A model generated the notes under the pieces. The model searched no databases. It saw nothing but the letters and a program-made list of their open reading frames with translations, and was not told where the DNA came from. Below, piece after piece: positions 23,501 to 36,009 of a stretch of 64,000 nucleotides of DNA (the stretch's first letter is position 1; each line of letters opens with the position of its first letter). Source of the stretch: Mangifera indica (lineage: Eukaryota > Streptophyta > Magnoliopsida > Sapindales > Anacardiaceae); NCBI RefSeq assembly GCF_011075055.1, contig NC_058139.1, positions 13,537,584-13,601,583 on the forward strand. The letters are read 5' to 3'. The position numbers and the translations under genes were made by a program.

Positions 23501-25995
23501 TTGATCTCTTAACTCATATAATGGAATAAAAAAGTGTGCAATTTAAATACTAACATAAATACCTGTAAAAAGGAACAGTTAAGATACTGAATAACATCAT
23601 CATAAATAAAAATTGTCAATAATAATGTATGAAATCTCAATCATATTCATACAGTGCATAAGTATTTATAAAGTCTCAATTGAAATAAATACATAAATAT
23701 CACAAATCTAAAAAATGATAATTTTGCTTTTAACCTTATACAATGAACTGAGTTAGATCGTTTGACCCTTCATATGTTGTTTACTTATCTTTACTAAGAA
23801 AATCACTGAAACATAACATGTGAGTGAAAAAAAACAGTAAATAGGTGACCTCTCGACACCTTGTACACAACATAATTGAAATCCTTATGTCTTATCATTA
23901 AGTTTGAATATGGTTAAAGTGAATGTTTTTCGACACTCTCATATGCTCATTTGTTTACTCTTGGTGTCCTCACATAGAGTACTAAGACCTAAGTTGAACT
24001 TGAAATATCTAATGCCTTTATGAAAGCAATTACCATCCCATATGTCTACTAACTATTATGCCTTGCATATATGCTGGTCAGATTATCGGACTACCTAGCT
24101 ATAATACCATAGTCACATAGGGAATTTAGTCCTAGTCAATCCCTTACCACATATGCATAACTACGAGACTTCTAACTAAATTATTATCCTAGGATGACCC
24201 TTACCTTGGGTGCGTATATGATGCATCTCACTGACCACATGAAGAATTAACTGAAAGGTCATTCTCCTTTACCATGCACACATGAACTAAAAATGCGTAG
24301 CAATTGTGTCTTGGCATTGAATGTATGATACATCTCATGGGTATCTATCTCTCATATAATCTTGTTATTTTCACATATCTCACCACTTACATACATAACT
24401 AATGGTCTTTTAGGTGTACACCATTTTCCTTAACTTTCTCTATTTTTTATTCGAATTTGACTTTGTCAAGGTCTGTGTCATCTTCCATATAATCAAATAC
24501 CATTACTATAGCTAGCTATTTTAAATTTCCTTGTTGAAGTGTTTCTATTCTTTTTCTTTTTCTTTTCTCCTTTTTGTAGATAACTTAGGGGTAAAATAGT
24601 GTAAGGTACATGTGCATCCCTTAGCCTTACTCTTAGTATCTTTCACACAGTCTAGACACGATCATGTATAGTACTAAGATGGGCATCCCTCTAATTGTTG
24701 ACTAATGGTCAACACTGGCTAACAAATTTTGACAACTATGACCATACACAATTGTTCTATTCTCCTTAAATGGTTGTTTACTTTTGGGGAGACCTCACAC
24801 GAATGTATATCTCATACCACATGGTTTGTATCACCCATAGGTAAGTCCAAAGGCATTTTAATCTTTTTTCTAGTTTTAAATTTTTTGATTAATGGCTTCT
24901 AGAGGTATACACCCATGTATGAAGGCATAAATAATTGTGTAAGGTCAGTCAAAAATCGAACTTTTGGATCAAATTGTGATCATGACGAAATAAGAAGTTG
25001 TCTTAGTTAAGCAACTAGATACACGATTGTGTATAGCTTGTACACAATTATGTATCGTGTCTTGGAATTAAAATAAAAACATGATAACCCAAATGTTTTT
25101 CAATTATCTTTCATAGGTACAAAAAATAAAGAGTTAGAGAGAGAAGAGGTATTTTCATCACTTGAGAAGTCACTAGCGATCATCAGAATACTATAGTCGT
25201 GCAAGGGAAGCGTTTTCACCAGAATCTAAGCAAGTGGAATAGTTTCCTTTGTTTGATCATAAAATCTTATAATTTTTTTATTATACACATTATTTAGAGT
25301 TGTTTTGTATATGAATATGATGAGACATATACATGCTTATTCCCTTGAGTGTATGAATATTATGTGTTTTGGCTTGATAGTTCAATAATGTCATAAATTT
25401 ATTGTGTATATAGGCTATAAGACATGTTTTCAATAAATAAACTATTTAAAGGACCTAAAGAATCCTTGTATCGATCTCTGTGTGTAATTGAATGACCTTA
25501 TTTATGAGTGGAACAATGTAGAAACCTTTACGATGAGATTTCTAGATCGTGACACGTAGCTAGTATGGTCTTATACACGTTTATGTGTCATTATAGAAAT
25601 TTCGAAAGTCTGAGATTCCTACACTTGTTTTTAGGGAAGACATGCATGACTGTGTAGCATGAGACCTACGTTCATGTATGATGTTTTATAAAGTGGACGG
25701 TATGTAATAAAAGTCTTGTGGCAGGTATGCATGGAGCAAGGTGGACGAAAGTGGGTCCAAGTTAACTCCTCGTGTGTACCTGTTCTATGCACGAACATGT
25801 GTTGAGTGCCACACACCCACGTATATGGGTTAGGAGGCACCTAGGCATAAGTAAAAAAGCACACAAATGCATACCCTTTGGTAAGGATAAAAGGTGATTA
25901 TACCCTTATGTTATATACATAGAAAGGGAAAGTTAAGTAAAAAGAATAACAAGTTATTTGAGGATAAAAAATTAAAGAAAGTTATAAATAAGGTG
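20541..25995. other. Unassigned AT-rich sequence with LTR-like relics
   Basis: No gene was recognised. A 42-bp direct duplication lies at 22703-22744/22745-22786 (agctaagactttcaRtttca). Sequence at 23700-24500, read on -, resembles an LTR: it shares a block with 36013-36070 (gacaaagtcaaattcRaataa). Words such as acacgattgtgta recur near 25020 and 25590 as in the LTRs further right. The 88-codon - frame at 22338-22604 (TLLDTVFYGHLVDTAHCIIT) is open but I could not assign it. The remainder shows nothing definite. Confidence 0.3.
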
Positions 25996-26001
25996 TCCGA
26001 C

Positions 26002-26100
26002 TGTAAGGATGATCCTACTTTGAGACATTTCCAGTTTTAAATTTATTTGTTGAAATGTATGTGTGTGTGTTATATACAAAACAATTACAAAGAAAAACAA

Positions 26101-26151
<51 letters not shown>

Positions 26152-28716
26152 TATTAAAAAGTATGTAAATATATATATAGAGAGAAAAGTCAAAAAAAGG
26201 TAACTTTTACCCTTTTTTCCATCATTCTCCTATCTCTTCCAGACAAAGGCAGTGTTTTCTTTGTTTTTGCTATGTTTTTGAAGAAAAGTAGGTGATTTGG
26301 AAGGGTTTGAAAGAAAAGTAACGAAGGAAAAGAAGAGGAAACACTTTAGAAGCTTTAGTAACCAAAAGATCTCTTTCTTTTCCCTTTACCTATGTTTATA
26401 TATATTGGATACATGTTATATGAATATGTTAGTATGCTGTGGTGTTAGATTTAAGGTGATTTTGGTGATAAAGGAAGTAAAACAAGGAGAAGGGAGCCAA
26501 CTTGCAAAGATTGGCTTGAAACAAGGTAAGGGATATTATCCTTGATATGTTGCATATTTTAAGCTTTTGGTCCTTTTGATCTATGTTATAAATGATGATT
26601 TTAAAGTTGAGAAATGTTGTTTTGCCATTTGGGGTATCTAGGTGTGTGATTTTGTTCATGGCAGAGAGTTGGATAATATTTATAGTTTTGCCACTGACTT
26701 CATCCCATGTTTACAGAGCTATTTTTATGAACATGGCTGATTTGGAAGAGTTTGAAAGAAAAGTAAGGAAAGAAAAGAAAAGGAAAAACTTTAGAAGCTT
26801 TGGTAACCAAAAGATCTCTTTCTTTTCCTTGTACCTATGTTTATATATATTGAATGCATGTTATATGAATATGTTAGTATGTTTTGGTGTTGATTTAAGG
26901 TGATTTTGGTGATAAAGGAAACAAAACAAGGAGGAGAGAGCCAACTTGTAAAGATTGGCTTGAAACAAGGTAAGGGGTATTATCCTTGATATGTTGCATG
27001 TTTTAGGCTTTTGGTTCCTTGGATCTATGTTATAAATGATGATTTTGAAGTTGAGAAATGTTGTTTTGCCATTTGAGGTATCCAGGTGTGTGATTTTGTT
27101 CATGATTGAGAGTTGGATAATATTTATAGTTTTGCTAGTTCATCCCACATTTTGGCTGCCTTATCTGATGAATCATGAGTGCTATTATATTTTTTTGGAA
27201 ATCTCTTTGAATCCTCTTTTAAATGATTTATAGCTTGTATGAATTAGAGACCGTTTAGACTATTAACTTGCATGAAGAAAAACACTGTTTTACCAAATAA
27301 ACAGTGAAGACAGTTTTTTTGCCACTGACCTCATCCCACGTTTTGACTATCTTATCTAATGAACCATGAGTGCTATTATAGCTTGTTGGAAATATATTTT
27401 TAATCCTATTTCCAATGATATATAGCTTATGTGAATTAGAGACCATTTGGACTGTTAATATGCATGAAGAAAAACACTACTTTACCAAATAAGCAGTGAA
27501 GATAGTTTTTTGCCACTAATTTCATCTCCCGTTTTAACTACCTTATCTAATGAATTATGAGTGCTATTATAGCTTGTTGGAAAGGTATTTGAATCCTCTT
27601 TTCAACTATATATAGCCTGTATTAATTAGAGACTGTTATGACTATTAAAGTATATGAAAAAGAAGGTTGCCCTACCTAATGAACAGTCCCGTAAACAGTA
27701 TTTCACAGTTTTTGGACAAGAAAGAAAGGAGAAAAAGGAAAGGAAGAAAGAAAGAAAGGAAAGGAAAAAAAGGAGAGAAAAAGAAAAGAAGAAGAAAAGA
27801 AGAAGAAAAGAAAGATAAGAAAGAAAAGCAAGAAAAGGAATGAGGCTCAAGATTCGAGGGTCGTCTTAAGAGTATGATCTGGTGAGTTTTGAATAGATTT
27901 AGATGAAAGCAGGATTAGTAAGATATAAGACACATATGCATGCTATGAACTATAAGGGGGTATATTACACTACACCGCCCATAGTAGGGCACGTCCATAG
28001 TAGAACATAGATTTCTTGTAGGGTCTACTCGCAATAGAGCATGCTCGTAGTGAAGCTCAATTCAGATTAAAAAATGATATAGTGAGAGACAAGAAGAGAG
28101 TTCGAGCTTAGAAAAGTGTCAAATCCCTATAGTCAGCTTCCAAAAAGTATCAAATAGACACCAGAGGGGACAAAGTATGACCTAAATAGTAAATAATGAA
28201 CTAGATTATCCCCTCGATTTTTTATAGCAATTATGATATAGGGTTGAGTCCCAAGAGTGAGTTAGATCAAGAAAAGAGATCATTTACTTAATTCTTGCCC
28301 CTTACTAAGTGTTCTTATCTCTCACTTCCTTTTCTTTCATGATTACAAGTATAGGTGATCGAGGTAGCTCTGAGACAGGGTCAAGTCAACGAAGATAGAT
28401 TCGGCTGGTGTAGATTATCTTTAGTTTATATTACATACATACAGTCGCATGTTCTTGTTAACGTATGACCTTTTTGAGATAATTGTACAATTGTATATGA
28501 TTACTCCATGTTTTTAGTGTTTTTAGATGAGTTTTCATATGAGTATATATATCTTTTGTTCGCTTTTAGATTTTCAATTTTCTTCAAATAATTTGTAAAG
28601 ACTTTTAGCGACGTGTTCATTTTAAAGTATTTTAAAAGAAAAAAAATAAACGCTCTGGATATTAATTTATAACATTTCTCCTTCGATGGATAGTACTTCT
28701 AGGGAGGGATGTTACA
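26002..28716 (+). repeat. 5' LTR of chromovirus A
   Basis: It ends GGGATGTTACA just before the primer site. Its start is irregular: TGTAA at 26002, then a jump into gatcctactttgagac. Inside, in order: an (AT)n run (26103-26156), two tandem 445-bp units (from 26294 and 26739), three 191-bp units (about 27120-27690), a GA tract (27718-27842), and a cluster of short CATAGTAGGGCACG-like motifs (27975-28060). The short ORFs on both strands here repeat with the units and are not genes. Confidence 0.85.
26103..26156. repeat. (AT)n microsatellite
   Basis: Near-perfect AT dinucleotide run inside the 5' LTR of element A. Equivalent positions in the other LTRs carry runs of very different length (short near 33000; 42296-42351; 48628-48759). 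Confidence 0.95.
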
Positions 28717-28719
28717 AGT

Positions 28720-28731
28720 TGGTATCAGAGC
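28720..28731 (+). other. Primer binding site of chromovirus A, initiator tRNA-Met
   Basis: TGGTATCAGAGC, three bases after the LTR, is complementary to the 3' end of plant initiator tRNA-Met, the usual primer of chromoviruses. Confidence 0.9.
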
Positions 28732-28904
28732 ATGATTTTAGGGAACCCAAAAGATGTTTTCTAAAACAAAATGGAGTAATCCAAAGTAACACAGAGATGA
28801 AATACCCTCCAACCATGCTGACCACCCTCACAACCGATCACTGTAAGTTGCGTTTTCACTTAAACCTGCTAAGTTTTATGAGATTGATGTGTTCATTTTC
28901 AGGA

Positions 28905-29960
28905 CTTATGAGTCAAACACCAATATATCCCTTTCAAAGGAGCTAGAGTGAAGGAGCAACCCTTTAGATACCCCAGGGGGCACTCAGTGCACATGATATG
29001 CGAGAGATTTTCAGAGAGATGATGAGAAAACATAGAGGTGCTCCTATGCAGGAAAGTGAGATGATGCATACACCGTCGACCTGGGGACATGATATGATAA
29101 AGGTTACTTCAATATCTACAATAGCCCTAGTGATGACTCAACTGCATCTTATTTTTAACCTCTCTAGTATACATTAGCCTCAAAATTTTAATTGTGCAAA
29201 GGACCCAATAGCAGCTAAAGAGTGGTTTGAATCAGTAGAGAGTGCAATGACCCTATTTTATATGACCGACTAGGAGAGAGTGAGATATGCCACCTATTGT
29301 CTCAAGTTAGGGGCAAGAATATGTTATAACTTAGTTAGGGAGACGATTAATATCTTAGAGATGACATAGTCCGAGTTCATGCACCGATTTGAGACAGAGT
29401 ATAGAGGTGCCAATGTTACTTGCATTAGGGCCCAAAAGTTTATTAATCTAGTGCAGGGGACAAATTCAGTAAAGGAATATTTCATAAAGTTTAATTAGTT
29501 GTCCCAGTATGCCCCCGAGATAGCTAGTACAAAGATGAGGCATATGTAGAAGTTTATGTATGGGCTAGATTTGGAGATAGCTCAAGATGTTATAATAGGG
29601 GCACAACCACCTAAGACTTATGTAGAGGCCCTTGATAGAGCTTTGAGGGCAGAGGCTTTTCTGAGGAGGAGGTTTAGTCAAACCATAGGGTAAAAAGTTG
29701 TTACCATGCCAGTTCCCCCGATGAGTAGTAATTCAGTTTCAACACAGAGAGATCCTCTTCCAAACTAAGACAAGAAAGGTATACAACCTCTCCAATTCAG
29801 AAGCATAAAAAAGAACTAGAAGAGTGGAAAGAAACATAGAGGACCTGAGATACCAGCTTGCTAGAAATATGGGAAGTAACATAGAGAAGAGTGTTTGACA
29901 GGTTAGATAATTTGTTTCAGATGTCATTAGCCTAGACATATTGCTTATTTTTGTACAACT
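28905..29960 (+). pseudogene. Chromovirus A gag with CCHC knuckle
   Basis: Capsid and nucleocapsid region. The N-terminal part reads DMREIFREMMRKHRGAP (about 28994-29045). The Retrotrans_gag part follows, with DPIAAKEWFESVESAMTLFY, RVRYATYCLKLGARICYNLV and SEFMHRFETEYRGANVTCIR. The 3' part ends in a knuckle CFRC...HIAYFC at about 29917-29955. Stops are frequent and mostly TAG where a Trp or Gln is expected (29367, among others). It aligns closely with copy B at 44900-45720. Confidence 0.82.
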
Positions 29961-30600
29961 GCCCCAGTGAGAGTAGAACAACAACACCCTATAAGAAGGG
30001 CCACAACTAGAGTTTATATGAACACCCAAGGCCTAGCAAAGGCTAACCCATCAGTAGTCATGGGTCAGATTCTCCATCTTGATACTCCTGTTTATGTTTT
30101 AGTTGATTGTAGGGCTACTTATTATTTTGTAGCCAAGAGTTTGCTTGAGAGGCTAAAGGTACAACCTATTAGAATAGCTTAGAGGATTATGATCGAGTTA
30201 CTTGATGGAAGGTCAATCATCAGTGAGATGATGCTACTAGGGCAAAGTATTATGATTCATGGTCGACAGTTACTGATGGATTTGATTATATTTGAAATGC
30301 CAGATTTTGACATGATTTTAGGGATATACTTTCTAGGGAGATACAGAGCTGAAATTGATTGTGAAAAGAAGAAAGTGAAATTTAACCTGTACTTTGGAGA
30401 TCAATTCGAGTTTGATAAAGGTCATATCCGGAGTTTGATGATCAGTATGTTAAAAGCTAGTAAAATGTTGAAAATAAAGTATACAAGATATTTGGCTCAT
30501 GTAGTGAGCAAGTTGAGTCAGACCCAACTATTGATGAGACCTAGTGGCACATGAGTTTTCAAATGTGTTTCCAAGTCAGCTACGGGATTAGCTCCCAAGT
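29961..30600 (+). pseudogene. Chromovirus A protease
   Basis: Retropepsin-like domain, readable through 29967-30182 and 30189-30554 with one stop between. The active-site motif is degraded: VLVDCRATYYF in place of the usual D-S/T-G-A-T-H-S-F (Gly is now Arg, His is now Tyr). The conserved DMILGIYFLGRYRAEIDCEK block is present near 30312-30370. Confidence 0.8.
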
Positions 30601-30639
30601 GAGAGGTTGAGTTTAGTATAAAGTTGGCACTGGGCACAA

Positions 30640-31268
30640 CACTTATTTCAAGAGCACCCTATCGAATGACCCCTGTCGAGTTATAAGAATTGAAAAAGCA
30701 GTTTCAAGAGTTATTAGATCATAGTTTTATTAGACTGAGCCATTCTCCTTGGGGAGTTCTCATCCTATTTGTGAAAAAGAAATACGGGTCCATGAGGATG
30801 TGCATTAATTATAGAGAGCTGAATAAAGTCATAGTTAAGATCAAGTACCCGTTACCCAGGATTGATGACTTATTTGATCAATTGAGGGGATCCGTGGTCT
30901 TTTCCAAGATAAATTTGAGATCTAGTTACCACCAGGTTAGAGTGGCAGAGAAGAATATACCTAAGATAGTTTTTCGAACGAGGTATGGCCATTTTGAATT
31001 TGTAATGATGCTGTTTAGATTGACAAATGCCCTTACGGTATTTATGGATTTGATGAATAGGGTATTCTACAACTACTAGATAAATTTATTGTGGTATTCA
31101 TTGATGATATCTTAGTATATTCTTGTAGTTGATAGGAGCATGAGCAGCACTTAAGGTTTACCTTCTAGAGATTGAGAGAGAAACAATTGTATGTCAAATT
31201 CTTGAAATATGAATTTTGGCTTGATAAAGTTACCTTTTTGAGGCATATGATTTCAGCAAAGGGTATTA
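30640..31268 (+). pseudogene. Chromovirus A reverse transcriptase, truncated
   Basis: RT blocks: [54 protein letters not shown]. After a 1-bp frame change at about 31075-31082, FIDDILVYSCS (YxDD type) lies near 31105-31130. The thumb begins LYVKFLKYEFWLDKVTFL. At about 31268 the frame jumps from S-A-K-G-I straight to the RNase H end (YYPGKANMVTDTLSRN), so the connection and RNase H domain are missing. Confidence 0.85.
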
Positions 31269-31399
31269 AATACTATCCAGGCAAGGCTAATATGGTTACA
31301 GATACTCTCAGTAGAAATGTGATGATATCACAATTGATAGTCCAAAGAGAGATTCAGAGAGATATGGATTGAGAGTAAATTAAGCTTATGATTGGAGCC

Positions 31400-32850
31400 T
31401 TTGCCAATTAGAGGTTCAGCCTACTCTTATAGATGAGATTCGAGAGGCTCAGATAAGAGATGATGGTGTCAACAAAAAATTCAAAAAGTGCAAGAGGGTC
31501 TCGAGATAGAGTTTCAGGTATCAAATGGAGTTCTAAAATTTAGAGATTGAGTGTATATTTTTCAGATAACTGAATTGAGACAGAGAATTCTTACAAAGGC
31601 TCATAGTTCTCTTTACACTGCCTACCTTGAGGGTGTAAAGATGTATCAGGATTTAAAAAGATATTTTTAGTGGTCAAACATGAAAAAGGATATAGGTAAA
31701 TTTGTTACCAGATGTCTCACCTGTTAGCAAATTAAGGTCGAACACCAGAGACCTTCAGGGTTGCTTCAACCTTTGCCTATTCTAGAATGGAAATGGAAGC
31801 ATATTTTCATGGATTTCATCAATAAACTCTTTAGAGCTCAAAATAGATGTAATGTTATCTAGGTGATTGTTGATAGATTAACCAAGTTAGCTCATTTCGT
31901 ACCCATCAAAGATACTACTACCATAGATCAGTTGGTAAGATTATATGTTAGGGAGATTATTCGATTACATGGTGTACCTAGGACCATAGTATCTTATCGT
32001 GATACAGGATTTATATCAACTTTCTAGAAGAGTCTCCAAAGATCCTTGGGTACTAATTTGGCATTTAGTACAATCTATCATCCTCAGATAGATAGATGGA
32101 GAGGGTTAATCAAATTTTGAAGGATATGTTGAGAGCTTGTTACTTGCATCATAAAGCTATGTGGGTAGAAATGTTACCCTTGATGGAGTTTACTTACAAT
32201 AATAGCTGCCAGACGACTATTCAGATGACACTTTATGAGGCATTATATGGTAGAAGGTGTCGTTCTCCTCTTCACTGGGATGAGATAAGAGAGAGAAATG
32301 TGTTATCCCAATCCCTTACACCTGAGTTGACCCAGAAAATGATTGATGATGTCCAACTGATCAAGTAGAGAATAAAACAGGCCTAAGATCAACAGAAAAA
32401 CTATGCAAATCATCGACGTTGAGACTTGAAATTCAATGTAGGTGAATTTGTATTTATAAAGGTTGCTCAATTCAAGCATTTGATGAGATTCGAAAAGAAG
32501 GGAAAGCTAGCTCCCAGATTTATTGGTTCATATGAGATAATTAAGAGAGTTGGTAAAGTGGCTTACAGATTAGCCTTACCAGCGAGTATGAATCAAATTC
32601 ATGCTTTCTTTCATATCTCATCTTTGAGGAAATGCCTTGGTGATCATTCCCAGGCCGTGAATATAAATGATATTCAGTTATCAGAAGACCTTGACAGGAG
32701 AATTATATAACTAAGGCACCGACAGATTCCTCTGGTAAAGATCCTATAGAGAAACCAAAAGGTAGAGCAGGCCACCTGTGAAATGGAACAGACCATGAAG
32801 AAGAAGTATCTAGAGTTGTTTTTATGATTTCTGATGATGAAATTCTTATG
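31400..32850 (+). pseudogene. Chromovirus A integrase with chromodomain
   Basis: The zinc motif includes AHSSLYTAYLEGVKMYQDLK then RCLTC (about 31595-31725). Core: HIFMDFINKLF (first Asp), a second-Asp block reading VSYRDTGFIS with Tyr where the catalytic Asp is expected, and MERVNQILKDML (Glu). C-terminal parts: KFNVGEFVFIKVAQFKHLM and LAPRFIGSYEIIKRVGKVAY. The chromodomain end is HRQIPLVKIL, RNQKVEQATCEMEQTMKKKY (about 32715-32815). Compared with copy B some 30 bp before the chromodomain are missing. Chromodomains direct insertion towards heterochromatin in related elements. Stops and the lost Asp make it inactive. Confidence 0.85.
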
Positions 32851-32863
32851 AGGGAGGAAGAGT

Positions 32864-35800
32864 TGTAATACCCTCGGTACATTCCAAAGGCATTTGTGTC
32901 TTTTGGTCCTACTTTGAGACATTTTCAGTTTTAAATTTATATGTTGAAATGTATGTATGTGTGTTATATACAAAACAATTACAAAGAAAAACAAAAATAT
33001 ATATATATAAATATATTAATATATTAAAAAGTATGTAAATATATATAGAGAGAGAGAAAAACCAAAAAAGGTAACTTTAACCCTTTTTTCCATCATCCTC
33101 CTATCTCTTTCAGAAGAAGGCAGTGTTCTTCTTTATTTTTGCTGTGTTTTTGAAGAAAAGTGGGTGATTTGGAAGGGTTTGAAAGAAAAGTAAGGAAAGA
33201 AAAAAAGAGAAAACACTTTAGAAGCTTTGGTAACCAAAAGATCTCTCTTTTTTCCCCTTTAACTATGTTTATATATATTGGATGCATGTTATATGAATAT
33301 GCTAGTATGTTTTGGTGTTGATTTAAGGTGATTTGGTGATAAAGGAAGCAAAATAAGGAGGAGGGATCTAACTTGCAAAAATTGGCTTGAAATAATATAA
33401 GGGATATTATCCTTGATATATTGCATATTTTAGGCTTTTGGTCCCTTTGATCTATGTTATAAAAGATGATTTTAAAGTTGAGAAATGTTGTTTTGCCATT
33501 TGGGGTATCTAGGTGTGTGATTTTGTTCATGGCAGAAAGTTGGATAATATTTATAGTTTTGCCGCTAACTTCATCCCACGTTTACAGAGCTATTTTTGTG
33601 AACATGGTTGATTTGGAAGAGTTTGAAAGAAAAGTAAGGAAAGAAAAGAAGAGGAAACACTTTAGAAGCTTTGGTAACCAAAAGATCTTTTTCTTTTCCC
33701 TTTACTTATGTTTATATATATATTGGATGCATGTTATATGAATATGCTAGTATGTTTTGGTGTTGATTTAAGGTGATTTGGTGATAAAGGAAGCAAAATA
33801 AGGAGGAGGGATCTAACTTGCAAAAATTGGCTTGAAATAATATATGGTATATTATCTTTGATATATTGCATATTTTAGGCTTTTGGTCCCTTTGATCTAT
33901 GTTATAAAAGATGATTTTAAAGTTGAGAAATGTTGTTTTGCCATTTGAGGTATCTAAGTGTGTGATTTTGTTCATGGCAGAGAGTTGGATAATATTTATA
34001 GTTTTGCCACTGACTTCATCCCACGTTTACAGAGCTATTTTTGTGAACATGGCTGATTTGGAAGAGTTTGAAAGAAAAGTAAGGAAAGAAAAGAAGAGGA
34101 AACACTTTAGAAGCTTTGGTAACCAAAAGATCCCTTTCTTTTCCCTTTACCTATGTTTATATATATTGGATGCATGTTATATGAATATGTTAGTATGTTT
34201 TGGTGTTGATTTAAGGTGATTTTGGTGATAAAGGAAGCAAAACAAGGAGGAGGGAGTCAACTTGCAAATATTGACTTGAAACAAGGTAAGGGGTATTATC
34301 CTTGATATGTTGCATGTTTTCAGCTTTTGGTTCCTTGGATCAATGTTATAAATGATGATTTTGAAGTTGATAAATGTTGTTTTGCCATTTGGGTTATCTA
34401 GGTGTGTGATTTAATTCATGGTAGAGAGTTGAATAATATTTACTGTTTTACCACTAGCTTCATCCCACGTTTTGACTGTCTTAGCTGATGAATCATGAGT
34501 GCTATTATATCTTTTTGGAAAGCTCTTTGAATCCTCTTTTCAATTATATATAGCTTGTATGAATTAGAGACCGTTTGGACTGTTAACTTGCATGAAGAAA
34601 AAAATTGTTTTACCAAATAAACAGTGAAGACAGTTTTTTTGCTCTTATAGCTTCATCCCATGTTTTGACTGTCTTATCTAATGAATCATGAGTGCTCTTA
34701 TAGCTTTTTGGAAATATCTTTGAATCATATTTCCAATTATATATAGCTTGTACGAATTAGAGATCGTTTGGACTATTAAAATATTGTATGAACCAAAAGG
34801 ATTGCTTTACCAAATAAGCAGTGAAGACAGTTTTTTGCCACTAACTTCATCTCACATTTTGACTGTCTTATCTAATGAATTATGAGTACAATTATAGCTT
34901 TTTGGAAATCTCTTTGAATCTTCTTTTCAATGATATATAGCTTGTATAAATTAGAGACCATTAGGACTGTTAAATTATATGAAAAAGAAGGCTACCCTAC
35001 CTCATGAACAGTCCCGTAAACAGTATTTCACAGTTTGGAGAAAAAAAGAAAAGAAAGGAAAGGAAAGGAAATAATGGAGAAAAAAAGAAAAGAATAAGAA
35101 AAACAAGAAAAGGAATTTAGGGCTCAAGATTCAAGGGTTGTCCCAAGAGTATGGTCTGGTGAGTTATGAATAGATTTAGATGGAAGCAAGATTAGTAAGA
35201 TATAAGACACGTATGCATGCTATGAACTATGAAAGGGCACTTTACACTACACCACCCATAGTAGGGCACGTCTGTAGTGGGACACGCCTGTAGTAGAACA
35301 TAGATCCTTAATAGGGTTTGCTCGCAGTAGAGCATACTCGTAGTAGATCTCAATTCAGATTCAAAAATGGTGTAGTGAGAGATAGGAAGAGAGCTTGAGC
35401 TTAAAAAAGTGTCAAATCCCTATAGTCAGTTTCCAGAAAATATCAAATAGACACCAGATATGACAAAATATGACTTAAATAGTAAAGAATGAACTAGATT
35501 ATTTCTCGATTTCTTATAAAGGTTATGATATAAGGTTGAGTCCTGAGAGTGAGTTAGAACAAGAAAAGAGATAGTTTACTTAATTCTTGCCCCTTACTGA
35601 GTGTTCTTATCTCTCACTTCCTTTTTTTTCATGATTGCAAGTACAGGTGATTGAGGTAGCTACGAGATAGGGTCAAGTCAATGAAGATAAATCTGACTAG
35701 TGCAGATTATCTCTGGTTTATATTACATGCGTACAGTCACATGTTCTTGTTGACGTATGACCTTTTTGAAATGATTGTACAGTTGTATATGATTAGTTTA

Positions 35801-36009
35801 TATTTTCAAATACTTTCAGATGAGTTTTCATATAAGTATATATATCTTTTGTTTGCTTCCAGATTTTTCAGTTTTCTTCGAATAATTTCTAAACACTTTT
35901 AGTGATGCATTCATTTTAAAGTATTTTAAAAGAAAAAAATAGACGCTCTGGATGTTAATTCGTAACATTTCTCCTTCGGTGGGTAGTACTTCTAGGTAGG
36001 GATATTACA
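32864..36009 (+). repeat. 3' LTR of chromovirus A
   Basis: It runs TGTAATACCCTC to GGGATATTACA. It is longer than the 5' LTR by one extra 445-bp unit: copies begin at 33166, 33610 and 34055. The 191-bp units follow (anchors at 34461, 34653, 34848), then a GA tract (35037-35118) and the CATAGTAGGGCACG-like cluster (35245-35350). Confidence 0.88.

Larger units (their letters stand above)
26002..36009 (+). mobile_element. Tekay/Del-like chromovirus copy A (RNase H region deleted)
   Basis: Long LTRs (26002-28716 and 32864-36009) flank a tRNA-Met primer site, gag, protease, RT, integrase and a chromodomain. Order, RT blocks and the C-terminal chromodomain place it with chromoviruses of the Tekay/Del kind. 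About 0.5 kb between RT and the end of RNase H is missing compared with copy B. Reading frames have numerous stops, mostly TAG. The flanks (ccgac left, aatga right) do not form a target duplication, and the first 35 or so bases of the 5' LTR differ from the 3' LTR, so the left end has been altered. Confidence 0.9.

Noticed and set aside
26429..27103. Repeated - strand frames starting M-N-K-I-T-H-L-D-T, also at 33093-33530 and 33712-33975
   Set aside because: They recur because the 445-bp LTR unit recurs. They are overlapped by + frames of the same kind and have no domain.
28720..28731. tRNA-Met-like sequence as a tRNA gene
   Set aside because: It is a 12-base primer site next to an LTR, not a tRNA gene. 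The same holds at 9748 and 44474.
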